Below are positions 12,347 to 21,776 of a stretch of DNA of 64,000 nt, one piece after another. Below the pieces are notes generated by a model that had not been told where the DNA came from, did no database searches, and was given only the letters and a program-made list of their open reading frames with translations. Every line of letters begins with the position of its first letter. Within the stretch, counting starts at the first letter, position 1. The DNA is from Saccharopolyspora erythraea NRRL 2338. Its GTDB lineage: Bacteria; Actinomycetota; Actinomycetes; Mycobacteriales; Pseudonocardiaceae. The translations under genes were made by a program, and so were the position numbers. The DNA lies in the NCBI RefSeq assembly GCF_000062885.1, contig NC_009142.1, positions 558,001 through 622,000 of the forward strand, read 5' to 3'.

Positions 12347-12905
12347 TGGGCCGCGAGTTCACATCGGACGGACTGCTGACCATCGTCCTGATGCTGGCGG
12401 TGTTGTTGCCGTTCCGGTGTTGGCCGCCGTCCCGTCGGTGGCGGGCCGGATCGCCGGCGCGGTAGCCGAGCGGGCCGAGGACCGGCTCGCCCGCTCGTTG
12501 TGGCGCTCGCACCTGGTGCTGGAAGGTGCGGGCTTCGCGGCGCTCTACGTCGGTCGTGGCGGGCAGGTCGGTGTTCGTCGGGGCACGTGGCTGGTGGAGA
12601 GGCTGTCCGGCTTCTGGGGGGTGTCCCTGCTAGCGCTGGTGCCGCTGTGCGGCCTCTTCGGCAGGATCGCGGTCCGCTCCATCGGCCGGGAGCGGCTGCG
12701 CCGTGCGCTCGGTTGGGGCGTGCCGCTGCTGCTGACCGCGATCCTGCCGGTGTTCGGTGACTGGCTACTGGACACCTACCTGTCGCCGTTCGCACTGGAC
12801 TCGACCGACGTCAAGGCCGGGCTGACCGACTCGGTGCACCGGGTTGACACGCCGACGGCCGCTATGCGCTGTGGGACCCGGTGGCCGAGCGGTCGAGCCG
12901 CGTGA
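12346..12905 (+). pseudogene. Frame-broken membrane-protein gene
   Basis: A coupled ATG at 12346 opens MGREFTSDGLLTIVLMLAVL, which ends in the wrong frame near 12400. A protein-like sequence continues in another frame (VPVLAAVPSVAGRIAGAVAE, ARSLWRSHLVLEGAGFAALY, WGVSLLALVPLCGLFGRIAV, LLLTAILPVFGDWLLD). Near 12855 the sense again shifts frame to GRYALWDPVAERSSRV. Joining the frames would give about three membrane helices. At least two frame changes are needed, so this is a decayed gene or a place with sequence errors. The third frame stays open to 13066. The family is not recognised. Confidence 0.55.
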
Positions 12906-13044
12906 ACTCCGGAGCGGTGTCACTGCGGGGAGCCCGGCGCCGACGGCAACTGCGGCTGACGGCGCCGGGAACGCGTCTTCGTGCGTTCTTGCCGTCAGCG
13001 CTGAGAGGTGGTGCGACCGTGGGCTTCCGTGTCCGGTCGCCGGT

Positions 13045-15282
13045 TCAGCGCCTGGAGTCGGCGTAGGTCTCCAGGGAGGCGAGCTGCGCGGGGTCGAGCG
13101 ACGGCCGAACCGCGGTGCGAGCGACGTCCAGGTGTGCGGCGGAGACCTCCGCGGCGGCGAGGGACTCCCGCATCGCGGTGAGGGCCGCCTCCCGGACCAG
13201 TGCCGCGCAGTCCGCCGCCGAGTAGCCCTCCAGCGACCCCGCCAGCGCGCCGAGGTCCACATCGGACGACAGCGGAGTGTTCTTCGCCGCCGAGCGCAGG
13301 ATCGCCTCGCGCGCGTCGGCGTCCGGCGGCGGCACGTACACCAGCCGCTCCAGCCTTCCGGGCCGCAGCAGCGCCGGGTCGACCAGCTCGGGGCGGTTCG
13401 TCGCGCCCAGGACCACGACGTCGCGCATCGGCTCGACGCCGTCGAGCTCGGTGAGCAGCGCCGCCACCACGCGGTCGCCGACGCCGGAGTCCGACGACTG
13501 CCCGCGACGCGGGGCCAGCGCGTCCACCTCGTCGAGGAAGACCAGCGCGGGAGCGGCGTTCGCGGCGCGCAGGAACAGCTCCCGCACCGCCCGCTCGGAC
13601 TCGCCGACGAACTTGTCCATCAGCTCCGCGCCCTTGACCGACAGCACGTTGAGCCGGCCGCTGCCCGCCAGGGCACGCACGAGGAACGTCTTCCCACAGC
13701 CCGGCGGGCCGTAGAGCAGCACACCGCGCGGCGGCTGGACCCCCAGCCGGGTGAAGGAGTCCGGGTACTGCAACGGCCACAGCACCGCCTCGGTCAACGA
13801 CTGCTTGACCTCGGCCATGTCGCCCACCTCGTCCAGCGTCAGGCCGCCGGTCTGGAGGTCGTCCGAAGTGGACATCGAGATCGGGCGGACCGACGACAGC
13901 GCGTCGAGCAGGTCCTGCTGGCGGATGCGGGCGTCCTCGGCTCCCGGCTCGCCCCGGTGGCGCAGCGCCGCCACCACCGCCGACTCCCGGCACAGCGCGA
14001 CCAGGTCCGCGGCGACGAAGCCGGGCGCCCGCTCGGCGACCTCGGCGAGCCGCACGTCGGCCTCCAGCGGCGCGTTGCGCAGCAGCACCCGCAGCAGGTC
14101 GGTCCGCGTGGCCGCGTCGGGCAGGCCGATGGTCAGCTCGCGGTCGACCAGTCCCGGTTCGCGCAGGCGCGGGTCCACCGACTGCGGGTGCGCGCTGGTG
14201 ACCACGACGGCGAGGCGTTCGGTGGCGATCGCGCCCTTCAGCGCGTCGAGCACGACCGTGGCCAGCGGGGGTGGGTCGGACGCGGGCAGCAGATCCTCGA
14301 CGTCGGTGATGAGCAGCACGCACCCGCCGTCTCCGGCCGCCGCGGTGCTCGCCCGGCCCAGCGCGTCCTGGAACCGCTGAGCGGCGGTGCGGGCCTCGAG
14401 CGCGGCGATGCTGGGCGCGCCGACCTCGACCGTCCGGGCACCGACCGACGCCGCGACCGCGCGGGCCATCGTCGCCTTGCCGACTCCGGAGGGGCCGCTG
14501 ACCAGCACGCCGAGGTGCGGGGTGGCGCCGAGGCGGCGCAGCAGCTCGGGCTGTTCGAACGACAGCCGCAGCCATTCGTCGAGGCGGTTGGCGCTGTCCT
14601 TGGCGCCGGCCAGGTCGGACACCGCGACAGCGCTCTCGGCCGGCGCGGCTGGGGCTTCCGGCGCGGGCTGTACGGCGGCCGGCTGCGGCGCGACGCCGTC
14701 GTCCGTCGCGGCCGGGGCGAAGGCGTCCGCCCGCCATTCGACCACTGTGGACGGTTTCACCGCGACGACGCCGTCAGGGTCGGTGGCGGTGATGGTGATC
14801 AGCTCGTTGGTCCAGGTCATGCCGATCGCCGCGGAGAGCTTGCGCCGCACCTCGCCCGCGTCGGAGCCGGGCGCGGGTGCCACGTCCTGCGGCAGCAGTG
14901 ACACGGTGTCGCCGGTGCGGAAGACCTTGCCGGTCAGAGCCATGCGCACGGTGTCGGCCGAGACCGTGGCGGTCGCCATCCGCGAGCCCGCGATGCGGAG
15001 GCGGTGCGCGGTGCGGACCTCGGCGGGCGAGACCCCGACCTCGGCGCCCTCGGAGAGGCCGAGGTTGGTCAGCGCGACGTCGTCGAGCAGCACCACGCCG
15101 GTCGGCCCGCCGGGCGGAGCCGCCGCGGCGAGCGCGACGGTGACCCGGCTGCCGGTCAGCTCCACCGCGCTCCACGGGCGCAGACCCAGCGCGTCGAGCA
15201 CTTCGGGGTGGAGGCGGACGACCCCGCGCCGGGTGTCCAGGGCCGACGGCGACAGGCGTGCGGTGAGCGTGAGCGAGGGCAC
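13045..15282 (-). CDS. CDC48-like double AAA ATPase
   Basis: A 745-residue protein: an N-terminal double-psi-barrel-like region (to about 190), a linker, and two AAA domains. D2 (about residues 470-720) is canonical, with GPPGCGKT, ALVFLDEVDAL and GATNRPELVDPALLRPGR. D1 (about residues 230-440) has GPSGVGKAT but a weak Walker B, LLITDVEDLL, lacking the DE pair. That suggests D1 binds but may not hydrolyse ATP. The start is GTG. It matches Rv0435c in size and neighbours (pssA and psd upstream on the same strand). The likely role is ATP-driven protein unfolding; the partner is unknown. Confidence 0.9.
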   Translation of the reverse strand: MPSLTLTARLSPSALDTRRGVVRLHPEVLDALGLRPWSAVELTGSRVTVALAAAAPPGGPTGVVLLDDVALTNLGLSEGAEVGVSPAEVRTAHRLRIAGSRMATATVSADTVRMALTGKVFRTGDTVSLLPQDVAPAPGSDAGEVRRKLSAAIGMTWTNELITITATDPDGVVAVKPSTVVEWRADAFAPAATDDGVAPQPAAVQPAPEAPAAPAESAVAVSDLAGAKDSANRLDEWLRLSFEQPELLRRLGATPHLGVLVSGPSGVGKATMARAVAASVGARTVEVGAPSIAALEARTAAQRFQDALGRASTAAAGDGGCVLLITDVEDLLPASDPPPLATVVLDALKGAIATERLAVVVTSAHPQSVDPRLREPGLVDRELTIGLPDAATRTDLLRVLLRNAPLEADVRLAEVAERAPGFVAADLVALCRESAVVAALRHRGEPGAEDARIRQQDLLDALSSVRPISMSTSDDLQTGGLTLDEVGDMAEVKQSLTEAVLWPLQYPDSFTRLGVQPPRGVLLYGPPGCGKTFLVRALAGSGRLNVLSVKGAELMDKFVGESERAVRELFLRAANAAPALVFLDEVDALAPRRGQSSDSGVGDRVVAALLTELDGVEPMRDVVVLGATNRPELVDPALLRPGRLERLVYVPPPDADAREAILRSAAKNTPLSSDVDLGALAGSLEGYSAADCAALVREAALTAMRESLAAAEVSAAHLDVARTAVRPSLDPAQLASLETYADSRR

Positions 15283-15432
15283 GGCCGCAGCTTAATCGCC
15301 GCTGCCGCCCACCTCAGCCAGGCGGCGGACTGGTGTCGAGGCTGGTCGCGTCCGGTGCGTGACTTGAACGGCAGGGCACCAGGTCTCGCCGGATCCTGCC
15401 CAGCGCGTGCTGGGGCCAGTCCTCGGTCGGCT

Positions 15433-16374
15433 TCAGCGCGGTGCGGAGTCGTCGCGGTTGCGGCGCAGGCCGAGGCGCCGCCAGCTGCGCCGCGGGCCCT
15501 CCGGGCGTCCGCCGCGGCGGGGCAGCCGCATCCGCGGCGGTGCGCCCGCCACGCTGCGGCGCAGCGGCGGCCGCAGGCCGAGCCGCCGCTGCGTGCGGCG
15601 CCGGATCGCGCGCCGCTCGCGCGGCGCGGCCTCCCACGCCTCCGGGTGCGAGGCCAGCCAGCGGTATCGGTAGAGCGCGTACGGGATGTGCAGCAGGTAC
15701 ACCACCATCGCGATGGCCAGGGAGATCAGCGGGAAGGTGATGATCCCGGAGGCCAGCAGCGCGACGGCCACCAGCAGCGGGGCGACGGCCTTCGGCGGCA
15801 CCCGGACAGTCTTGAGCGACAGCGTCGGCAGCCGGCTCACCGCCAGCGCGGCCACGGCGATCACCCACACCATCACCACCGGCTGCTGCGACCACCAGCC
15901 GAGGTGCTCGAAGTGCGCGGTCAGCGTCAGCGGCAGCAGCGCGAGCAGACCGGCCGCCGGGGCGGGCACGCCGACGAAGAACTCCTTGGCGAACGGCGGC
16001 TGCGCGGTGTCCTCCAGCAGCGTGTTGAAGCGCGCGAGGCGCAGCACCATGCACACCGCGAAGATCAGCGCGACGACCCAGCCCGCCCGGTTGTCCTGCA
16101 ACTGCCACACGTACAGCGTCAGGGCGGGAGCGACGCCGAAGGACATCGCGTCCGACAGCGAGTCCAGCTCGGCCCCCATCTTGGTGGTGGCGTCGAGCAG
16201 GCGCGCTATCCGGCCGTCCAGAGCATCGAGCACGGCGGCCACCCCGATCGCGGCGATGGCCCCGGTCGGCTGCTGGTTCAGCGCGAACATCACGGCGGAC
16301 AGCCCGGCGCACATCGCCAGCACGGTGATGGCGTTGGGCAGCAGCCGGACGCCTGGGGTGTCGCGCATGCTCAT
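15433..16374 (-). CDS. pssA: CDP-diacylglycerol-serine O-phosphatidyltransferase
   Basis: This membrane enzyme makes phosphatidylserine from CDP-diacylglycerol and serine. The 313-residue protein has the CDP-alcohol phosphotransferase motif spread over VLDALDGRIARLLDATTKMG and ELDSLSDAMSFGVAP, which contains the D-G-x2-A-R...G-x3-D-x3-D pattern. Several membrane helices follow. The C-terminal 60 residues are very Arg/Pro-rich and look like a basic cytoplasmic tail. ATG 16374 overlaps the psd stop as ATGA, so it is coupled behind psd. Confidence 0.93.
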   Translation of the reverse strand: MSMRDTPGVRLLPNAITVLAMCAGLSAVMFALNQQPTGAIAAIGVAAVLDALDGRIARLLDATTKMGAELDSLSDAMSFGVAPALTLYVWQLQDNRAGWVVALIFAVCMVLRLARFNTLLEDTAQPPFAKEFFVGVPAPAAGLLALLPLTLTAHFEHLGWWSQQPVVMVWVIAVAALAVSRLPTLSLKTVRVPPKAVAPLLVAVALLASGIITFPLISLAIAMVVYLLHIPYALYRYRWLASHPEAWEAAPRERRAIRRRTQRRLGLRPPLRRSVAGAPPRMRLPRRGGRPEGPRRSWRRLGLRRNRDDSAPR

Positions 16375-17081
16375 GCGCGGGCCAGTTCGGCTATGACGGT
16401 CTCGCCGCCGATGGTGCGCTGGCCCGGCTCGACCAGGACGCGGCTGTCCGCGGGGACGTAGAGGTCGACGCGGGATCCGAAGCGGATCAGCCCGTAGGTG
16501 TGGCCGGCGAGGACCTGGTCGCCCTCGGACGCGGAGCAGACGATCCGGCGCGCGACGAGTCCGGCGATCTGCACGACGGCGACCTCGGTGCCGTCGGCGC
16601 CGCGGATGAGCATCGAGTTGCGCTCGTTGTCCTCGCTGGCCTTGTCCAGGTCCGCCGACAGGAACTTGCCCGCGCGGTAGGAGACCTTGGTGACCTCGCC
16701 GGAGAGCGGCACCCGCTGGACATGCACGTCGAAGATGGTGAGGAACACGCTGACGCGCGTCATCGGGGCCGCACCCAGGCCCAGCTCGGCGGGCGGGACG
16801 GCCTTCTCGACGTGCGCGACCGTGCCGTCGGCGGGGGCGACCGCGATGCCGTCGCGCGTCGGGGCGGTCCGGCGGGGCTCGCGGAAGAACCACGCGCACC
16901 AGGCGGTGAGGATGCCGCCCAGCACCCCGGCGCCGCGCCAGCGGCGGCGCAGCAGCAGGGTCGCGACGGCGGCGCCGAGCACGAAGGGCCGTCCGGCGGG
17001 GTGCATCGGCGGGACCGTGTCGCGGGCGAGCGCGACCAAGTGCGTCAGCGGGCTTGTCTTCGGTTCTTGCTCGGTGCTCAT
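16371..17081 (-). CDS. psd: Phosphatidylserine decarboxylase proenzyme
   Basis: This enzyme decarboxylates phosphatidylserine to phosphatidylethanolamine after self-cleavage. At 236 residues it fits the short PSD-A type. It has a membrane anchor near residues 30-65 (FVLGAAVATLLL, GVLGGILTAWCAWFF), VAPADGTVAHVE, FLTIFDVHVQRVP, and the cleavage site in LIRFGSRVDLY (Gly-Ser giving the pyruvoyl group). It is the first gene of the psd-pssA pair. Upstream lies a 1.25-kb non-coding spacer. Confidence 0.94.
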   Translation of the reverse strand: MSTEQEPKTSPLTHLVALARDTVPPMHPAGRPFVLGAAVATLLLRRRWRGAGVLGGILTAWCAWFFREPRRTAPTRDGIAVAPADGTVAHVEKAVPPAELGLGAAPMTRVSVFLTIFDVHVQRVPLSGEVTKVSYRAGKFLSADLDKASEDNERNSMLIRGADGTEVAVVQIAGLVARRIVCSASEGDQVLAGHTYGLIRFGSRVDLYVPADSRVLVEPGQRTIGGETVIAELARA

Positions 17082-17310
17082 CGAGGTACTACGCCCCTGC
17101 GTCGGAGGTCATGGTGCGACGGGCACGCCTGCCCACCGCCGACGGCGCACGGGCCGCCGTGTCGTCGATACAGCATCGCGGACGCGCCAAGCCTACCCGC
17201 TACAGGGGGCGAGGTTGATCGAACACAACCGCCTGACCAGCGGATATGGGCAACCTCACCAGTCGGCGTGACGAGCGCGGCGCACGCCATGCCAGTGGCG
17301 GGGACCACCG

Positions 17311-17545
17311 ACCGACACGCACCGGTCTCGGATTTGGGGCGTTGGACACGGCGGGGAGTCCGGCATCGGACACGCCGGGTGTTGGGCGTCGGACACGCGG
17401 GGTCGTTGGGCATGGGCCACGACGGCGTCGGACACGAGGCAGGCGGGTGTGTCGGGAAGCATGACGGGTGTCGGACACACTTAGCGTCGGGAACGTGGCA
17501 CGCCGGGCGTTGGACACGCCGAGGCGCCAGGGGCCCGACACGCGC
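17311..17545. repeat. Degenerate GGACACG motif array
   Basis: The motif YGGACACG(C) or close variants recurs at about 17344, 17368, 17391, 17429, 17472 and 17512, embedded in GCGTTGG/GCGTCGG contexts. Spacings of 23-43 bases are irregular, so it is not a CRISPR or a clean tandem repeat. Confidence 0.55.
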
Positions 17546-17799
17546 CGGTGTGTAAGGCGCGGCGTGGGTTCGCCGCACATGGTGTCGGGTGCGGGGTTGC
17601 TCTCGACGGATTCGATAGCTGCTTTGCCGGACGCAAGGCAGGGGCACGCCGGGCCGTCGGAACTGTCCGATACGCGTCGGTGTGTCGTGTGCTCGACAGG
17701 TGCCGATGTGTCGGTTGGTGCGGGGAGTGAGGCCCGCGGGTGGCTTCCAGGAGACAAGTGCCCCGGCCTCACACTGCCGCGTTGTCATGTTTTGCACCG

Positions 17800-17950
17800 G
17801 GCCGCAGCGCTACCGGCCCGCAGCGCTGCCGGGCCGCTACCGCGCTGCCGGGCCTGCTGAGCCGCTACCGCTGTCGGGTCGCTACCAGCTGCCAACGCTG
17901 CGAGCTGCTTGCCGCTGCCGAGCCGTTTCGAGCCGCTTGCTGATGTCCAG
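17800..17950. repeat. GCTACCG/GCTGCCGGG-rich degenerate repeat
   Basis: Short alternating units such as GCTACCG, GCTGCCGGG and GAGCCGCT recur about every 10-17 bases. No reading frame through it looks like protein. Confidence 0.45.
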
Positions 17951-18335
17951 CGGCTCCCGCTCCGCCGCTTCCCAGTGTCCACACCACGCGCCGTGACGGG
18001 CCCTGAAAGCCGGATCGGGACGGGACCGACGCCCCCGAAGCGCCGGTGCCGTCCCGATACCGCGACCGCAAAGCGCCTCCCCGTTGGCGCCAAACGGCCT
18101 CCCCCGATGCGGGTCCGTGCACCCCCCGACGGCACACGGTCCCGGTCTCCGTCCCGCACGTTCACCTCGGGCTACCGGCCCGGTCGGCTCGTGCGGACGT
18201 CTTTGAGATGTAGTGGATCGACGGGTTGTTACGCGGTTTTCAGTGTAATTGAGTTCACAGAAAGTCCGTAGCCGCTATTGGAGGACATTGGAGCGCGTTT
18301 CAGTGACCCGCAGTCATCGATTGACCTGATCGTTC

Positions 18336-20375
18336 TCACTCCTCCGTGAGATCGCGTTGGTCGTCGATGTCCATCCTCGCGCCCATCAGCTCTCCCAGGC
18401 CGCTGTAGGGGTCGCCGTGCTCCATGGAATCAGGGGTGCTGCGCAGCTCGGCCGACGCCGCGCCGTCGGCATCCGGAGCAACCGACCCCTCGTCGAGTGA
18501 TGACACCGCGTATTCGTCGAGGTATAGATCCAGGACGAGGGTCCAGCCCCGGCGTTCCTGGAGCAGCCGGGCCGACGCGACGTCGCGGCTGTCGACCCAC
18601 TGCGCGTCCCGTCGCTCGCGCAGCTCCGCCACCGGCGTCGCCGCCAGCTCCGCGAGCTGCTTCCGCTCCGCCCGGCCCGCGCGGGCGACCGCGCCCGCCA
18701 GCAGCCGCTGCGCGGTGCTGGCCGTGGTGGGCAGGAGCACCAGCCCGCGGTCGGTGACGACCATGTCGTAGCGCGACCCGGCCAGCTCGACAGGGCTGAC
18801 GAGGCCCGCGACCGACGCCTCGGGTTCCTCGGCCGGGGGCCTGGAGTGGTTCAGCGGGACCCCGAGGTCGACCAGCGCGCGGTGCAGCCCCGGCACCAGC
18901 CGGGGATCGGCCACGGCCGGGCGGACCAGCCGGTCCGGGTCGAGCGGGCGCCCGTTGGTCAGCCGGACCACCGACGGCCCGGCCCAGTCCAGCTCGTGGT
19001 GCGCCCGCCCCGCCGACACCAGCGCGTCGACCACCGCGCCGCCGAGCAGCTCGGTGAGCGTGTCGACCGCCGCCTCGGCTATGCGGTCGGGGGCGAGACC
19101 GGGGTTGAGCACCGGGTTCACCAGGTCCGGCCCCTCGCCGCGGTGCACCGCCTGCAGGACGCCGCCGATGGCCGGGTCGGTCGTGATCCCGCTCTGCGCG
19201 ACCGCCGAGCTGAGCAGCGACGCCTGGTGCGCGACGTGCTCGGCGCCTGCCAGCCGCGCCAGCTCCGGCCACGGCATGCGCGGGCCGAGCCCGTCGACCA
19301 GGAGCCGGTCCTCCAGCACGGGCACGCTCTTGCGGGGGTTGCGCAGCAGCGCGAACGCCGGGCGGTCGTCGAGCTCCTTGTCGGCGCCACTCATCCGCTT
19401 CATCGCGGCGATGCGCTCGCGGGTGGTCGGGTGCCCGCTGTCCCCGGCGGACTCGGCGGCGATCGCCTGCTTGGCGCGTTCGGCGAGCTTGGGCTTGCGG
19501 ACGCTGTTCTCCATGAACGCCCGGAAGCCCAGCAGCACGTCGGGCGTGCGCTCCACGCTCACCGCCATGCTGAGGTAGCTCTCGGCGTACTCGCGCCAGC
19601 CGAACTCGATGGCGGTGGCCTTGCGCAGGGCGGTCACCGCCGCGCGCTTGCCGGTGACCCGCACCGCGACCGCGTCGGCCGCCAGCTCCAGGTCCGGGCT
19701 GGTGCTGCCCGCGGCGGCGCTGTAGAGGCGGGCGTAGCCGCCGAAGAGCCACTTCGTCGGTCCGCCGGTCAGGTCGGAGGCGGCCCGCTCCACGCTCGTC
19801 GACGCCCGGTAGGCCATCGCGGTCAGCCTGCCGCGCGCCGCGAGGTGGCCGATCTCGTGGGCCAGCACCGCGCGCAGCTCGCTGGCCGTCAGCCCGGCCA
19901 GCAGCGGCAGCCCGACCTCCAGGTAGCGGGCGCGGGTGCGCAGGCCCAGCAGCGCGGTGTCCTCCCGGACGAAGGCGTTGGGTTCGGAGGTGACGCGGAT
20001 CTCGTCGGGTGCCGCGGTGTGGGCGGCCGAGCAGATCGCGTCGACCGCCTTCCACAGCTGGGGGTGTTCGGACCGGCTCAGCGCGACGCCGCGCGGGCGG
20101 TTGCGGGAACGCAGCACGGCGCGCATGCCGACGCCCAGCACGGCGCCGACGACCAGTGCGACCAGCGCGACGCGCAGGCCGCTGCCCCGGTCGTATCCGA
20201 ACGTGAACACCGCGATCGCGAGCAGGCCGGCGACGAGCCCGATCGGAAGGGCGAAAAAGCCGATGTGCAGCGCCAACGCGAATGCGGCGCGCCAGGGGCC
20301 ACGCAATGTGCTCAAACTCCCGGTCGAGGTCGGACGGGTGGGGTGCAGTCTTCGTGGAAAACTGTCGGGCGTCAA
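18336..20375 (-). CDS. M48-family membrane metalloprotease
   Basis: A 679-residue protein with two membrane helices near the N-terminus (AFALALHIGFFALPIGLVAG and VALVALVVGAVLGVG). The zinc site HEIGH lies at about residue 175 (ELRAVLAHEIGHLAA), and the third ligand Glu in LELAADAVAV comes further on. This is the HtpX/Ste24-like pattern. The long C-terminal half has no domain I recognise. The probable start is TTG 20375, which overlaps the moeA stop by 4 bases (ATTGA), so it depends on moeA translation. Substrates are unknown; the family degrades membrane or envelope proteins. Confidence 0.87.
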   Translation of the reverse strand: MTPDSFPRRLHPTRPTSTGSLSTLRGPWRAAFALALHIGFFALPIGLVAGLLAIAVFTFGYDRGSGLRVALVALVVGAVLGVGMRAVLRSRNRPRGVALSRSEHPQLWKAVDAICSAAHTAAPDEIRVTSEPNAFVREDTALLGLRTRARYLEVGLPLLAGLTASELRAVLAHEIGHLAARGRLTAMAYRASTSVERAASDLTGGPTKWLFGGYARLYSAAAGSTSPDLELAADAVAVRVTGKRAAVTALRKATAIEFGWREYAESYLSMAVSVERTPDVLLGFRAFMENSVRKPKLAERAKQAIAAESAGDSGHPTTRERIAAMKRMSGADKELDDRPAFALLRNPRKSVPVLEDRLLVDGLGPRMPWPELARLAGAEHVAHQASLLSSAVAQSGITTDPAIGGVLQAVHRGEGPDLVNPVLNPGLAPDRIAEAAVDTLTELLGGAVVDALVSAGRAHHELDWAGPSVVRLTNGRPLDPDRLVRPAVADPRLVPGLHRALVDLGVPLNHSRPPAEEPEASVAGLVSPVELAGSRYDMVVTDRGLVLLPTTASTAQRLLAGAVARAGRAERKQLAELAATPVAELRERRDAQWVDSRDVASARLLQERRGWTLVLDLYLDEYAVSSLDEGSVAPDADGAASAELRSTPDSMEHGDPYSGLGELMGARMDIDDQRDLTEE

Positions 20376-21616
20376 TCCACCAGCAGCACGTCCACTGTGG
20401 AGCCCTCGGGTAGCGTGGTCGTCTCCTCCGGGATCTCCAGCAGGCAGTTGGCCGCCGCCATCGCCGTCAGCAGGTGCGAACCCGTGCCGCCCTGCGTCCG
20501 GACCTCACCGGTCGCCGGGTCGAACACCGCCCTCCGGTACTGGCGCTTGCCCGCCGGCGCGACCAGCTCCTCGGTCAGCGTCGCCTGGCGGACCTCGCGC
20601 CGGGTGCGGGAGTGCCCGGCGGCGGCGCGCAGCACCGGACGCACGAACACCTCGAAGGACACCATCGCGCTGACCGGGTTGCCCGGCAGCGCCACCACCG
20701 CCGGGCCGCCGCGGTAGCGGCCGCAGCCCTGCGGCATGCCCGGCTGCATCGCGACCTTGGTGAACTCCACGCCGTTGCCGCTGAGGGCGTCCTTGACCAC
20801 CTCGTACGCACCCGCGCTGACGCCGCCGGAGGTGATGATCAGGTCGGTGGAGTCCAGGTGCGGCGACAGCACGGCGTGGAAGGCGTGCACGTCGTCCGGG
20901 ACGAAGCGCAGCAGCCGCGCGTCCGCATCCGCGGCGCGCACCGCCGAGGCGAGCATGAGGCCGTTGGACTCGTAGATCTGCCCCGGCTCCAGCGGCGTGC
21001 CGGGCGCCACCAGCTCCGAGCCGGTCGACAGGATCAGCACCCGCACCGGCCGGTGCACCGGCAGCCGCTCGGCCCCGACGGCCGCGGCCACCCCGAGCTG
21101 CGGGGGCGTGAGCGAGGTACCCGCGCTGAGCACTGTCGCGCCGGACGCGACGTCCTCGCCCGCGCGGCGGATGTGCGCACCGGGCTGCACCTGCGCGTAC
21201 GCGCGGACCTCGGTGACACCGCCGTCGGTGCGCTCGACCGGGATGACGGCGTCGGCTCCGGGCGGCACCTGGGCGCCGGTCATGATCCGGTGCGCGGTGC
21301 CGGGCTGCAGCGGCGGGTTCTGCACCCGGCCCGCGGGAACGTCCTCCGGAACCGGCAGCACGACCGGGTTCTGCTCGTCGGCGCCCGCCAGGTCGACCGA
21401 ACGGACCGCGTAGCCGTCCATCGCGGAGTTGTCGAAGGGCGGCAGCGGGATGGACGCGGTGAGGTCGGTGGCCAGGGCCAGCCCGAGGCAGTCCTCCAGC
21501 GCACGCGGCTCGACCGGGGTCGGTGCGAGCAGCTCCGCGATGCGCTGCTGGTACTCGGGCACCGGCGTGAGCCGCTTGGTTCCAGTTCCGTTCGACACGC
21601 CCCGATGATCGGTCAT
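20372..21616 (-). CDS. moeA: Molybdopterin molybdenumtransferase
   Basis: This enzyme inserts molybdate into adenylylated molybdopterin to make active cofactor. The 414-residue protein shows SIPLPPFDNSAMDGYAVRS, IMTGAQVPPGADAVI, the central MogA-like VLILSTGSELVAPG, ITSGGVSAGAYEVVKDAL and PGNPVSAMVSFEVFVRP. ATG 21616 is chosen from the normal family start; upstream in-frame codons are not protein-like. The product could serve the coxSLM-type molybdenum hydroxylase elsewhere in this window. The downstream M48 gene is translationally coupled. Confidence 0.94.
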   Translation of the reverse strand: MTDHRGVSNGTGTKRLTPVPEYQQRIAELLAPTPVEPRALEDCLGLALATDLTASIPLPPFDNSAMDGYAVRSVDLAGADEQNPVVLPVPEDVPAGRVQNPPLQPGTAHRIMTGAQVPPGADAVIPVERTDGGVTEVRAYAQVQPGAHIRRAGEDVASGATVLSAGTSLTPPQLGVAAAVGAERLPVHRPVRVLILSTGSELVAPGTPLEPGQIYESNGLMLASAVRAADADARLLRFVPDDVHAFHAVLSPHLDSTDLIITSGGVSAGAYEVVKDALSGNGVEFTKVAMQPGMPQGCGRYRGGPAVVALPGNPVSAMVSFEVFVRPVLRAAAGHSRTRREVRQATLTEELVAPAGKRQYRRAVFDPATGEVRTQGGTGSHLLTAMAAANCLLEIPEETTTLPEGSTVDVLLVD

Positions 21617-21776
21617 CGACCCCACCGCTGTCGCCACCGGCGTGCGTAATCCCATCGTCCGCGCCGCGTGGCAGACTGCGGACCACCGGATCACCCGACG
21701 TCCGGGGGTCCGATGGTGGCGGGGATCCGCCGCGGCCGGGTGGGGGTCCGGCAACGGTTTTCGAAGGAGGATCGGC

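Larger units (their letters stand above)
17082..18335. other. 1.25-kb non-coding spacer between M48 protease gene and psd
   Basis: I find no convincing gene on either strand. The left half carries degenerate GGACACG motifs and the middle a GCTACCG/GCTGCCGGG-rich stretch (both listed separately). A 9-bp inverted repeat pairs 18015-18023 with 18049-18057. The last 130 bases (about 18200-18330) are visibly less GC-rich than the surroundings. The psd promoter should lie near the left end. Confidence 0.6.

Noticed and set aside
17311..17545. Possible CRISPR array because of the repeated GGACACG word
   Set aside because: The repeats are only 7-8 bases, spacings vary from 23 to 43, and no cas gene is in the window.
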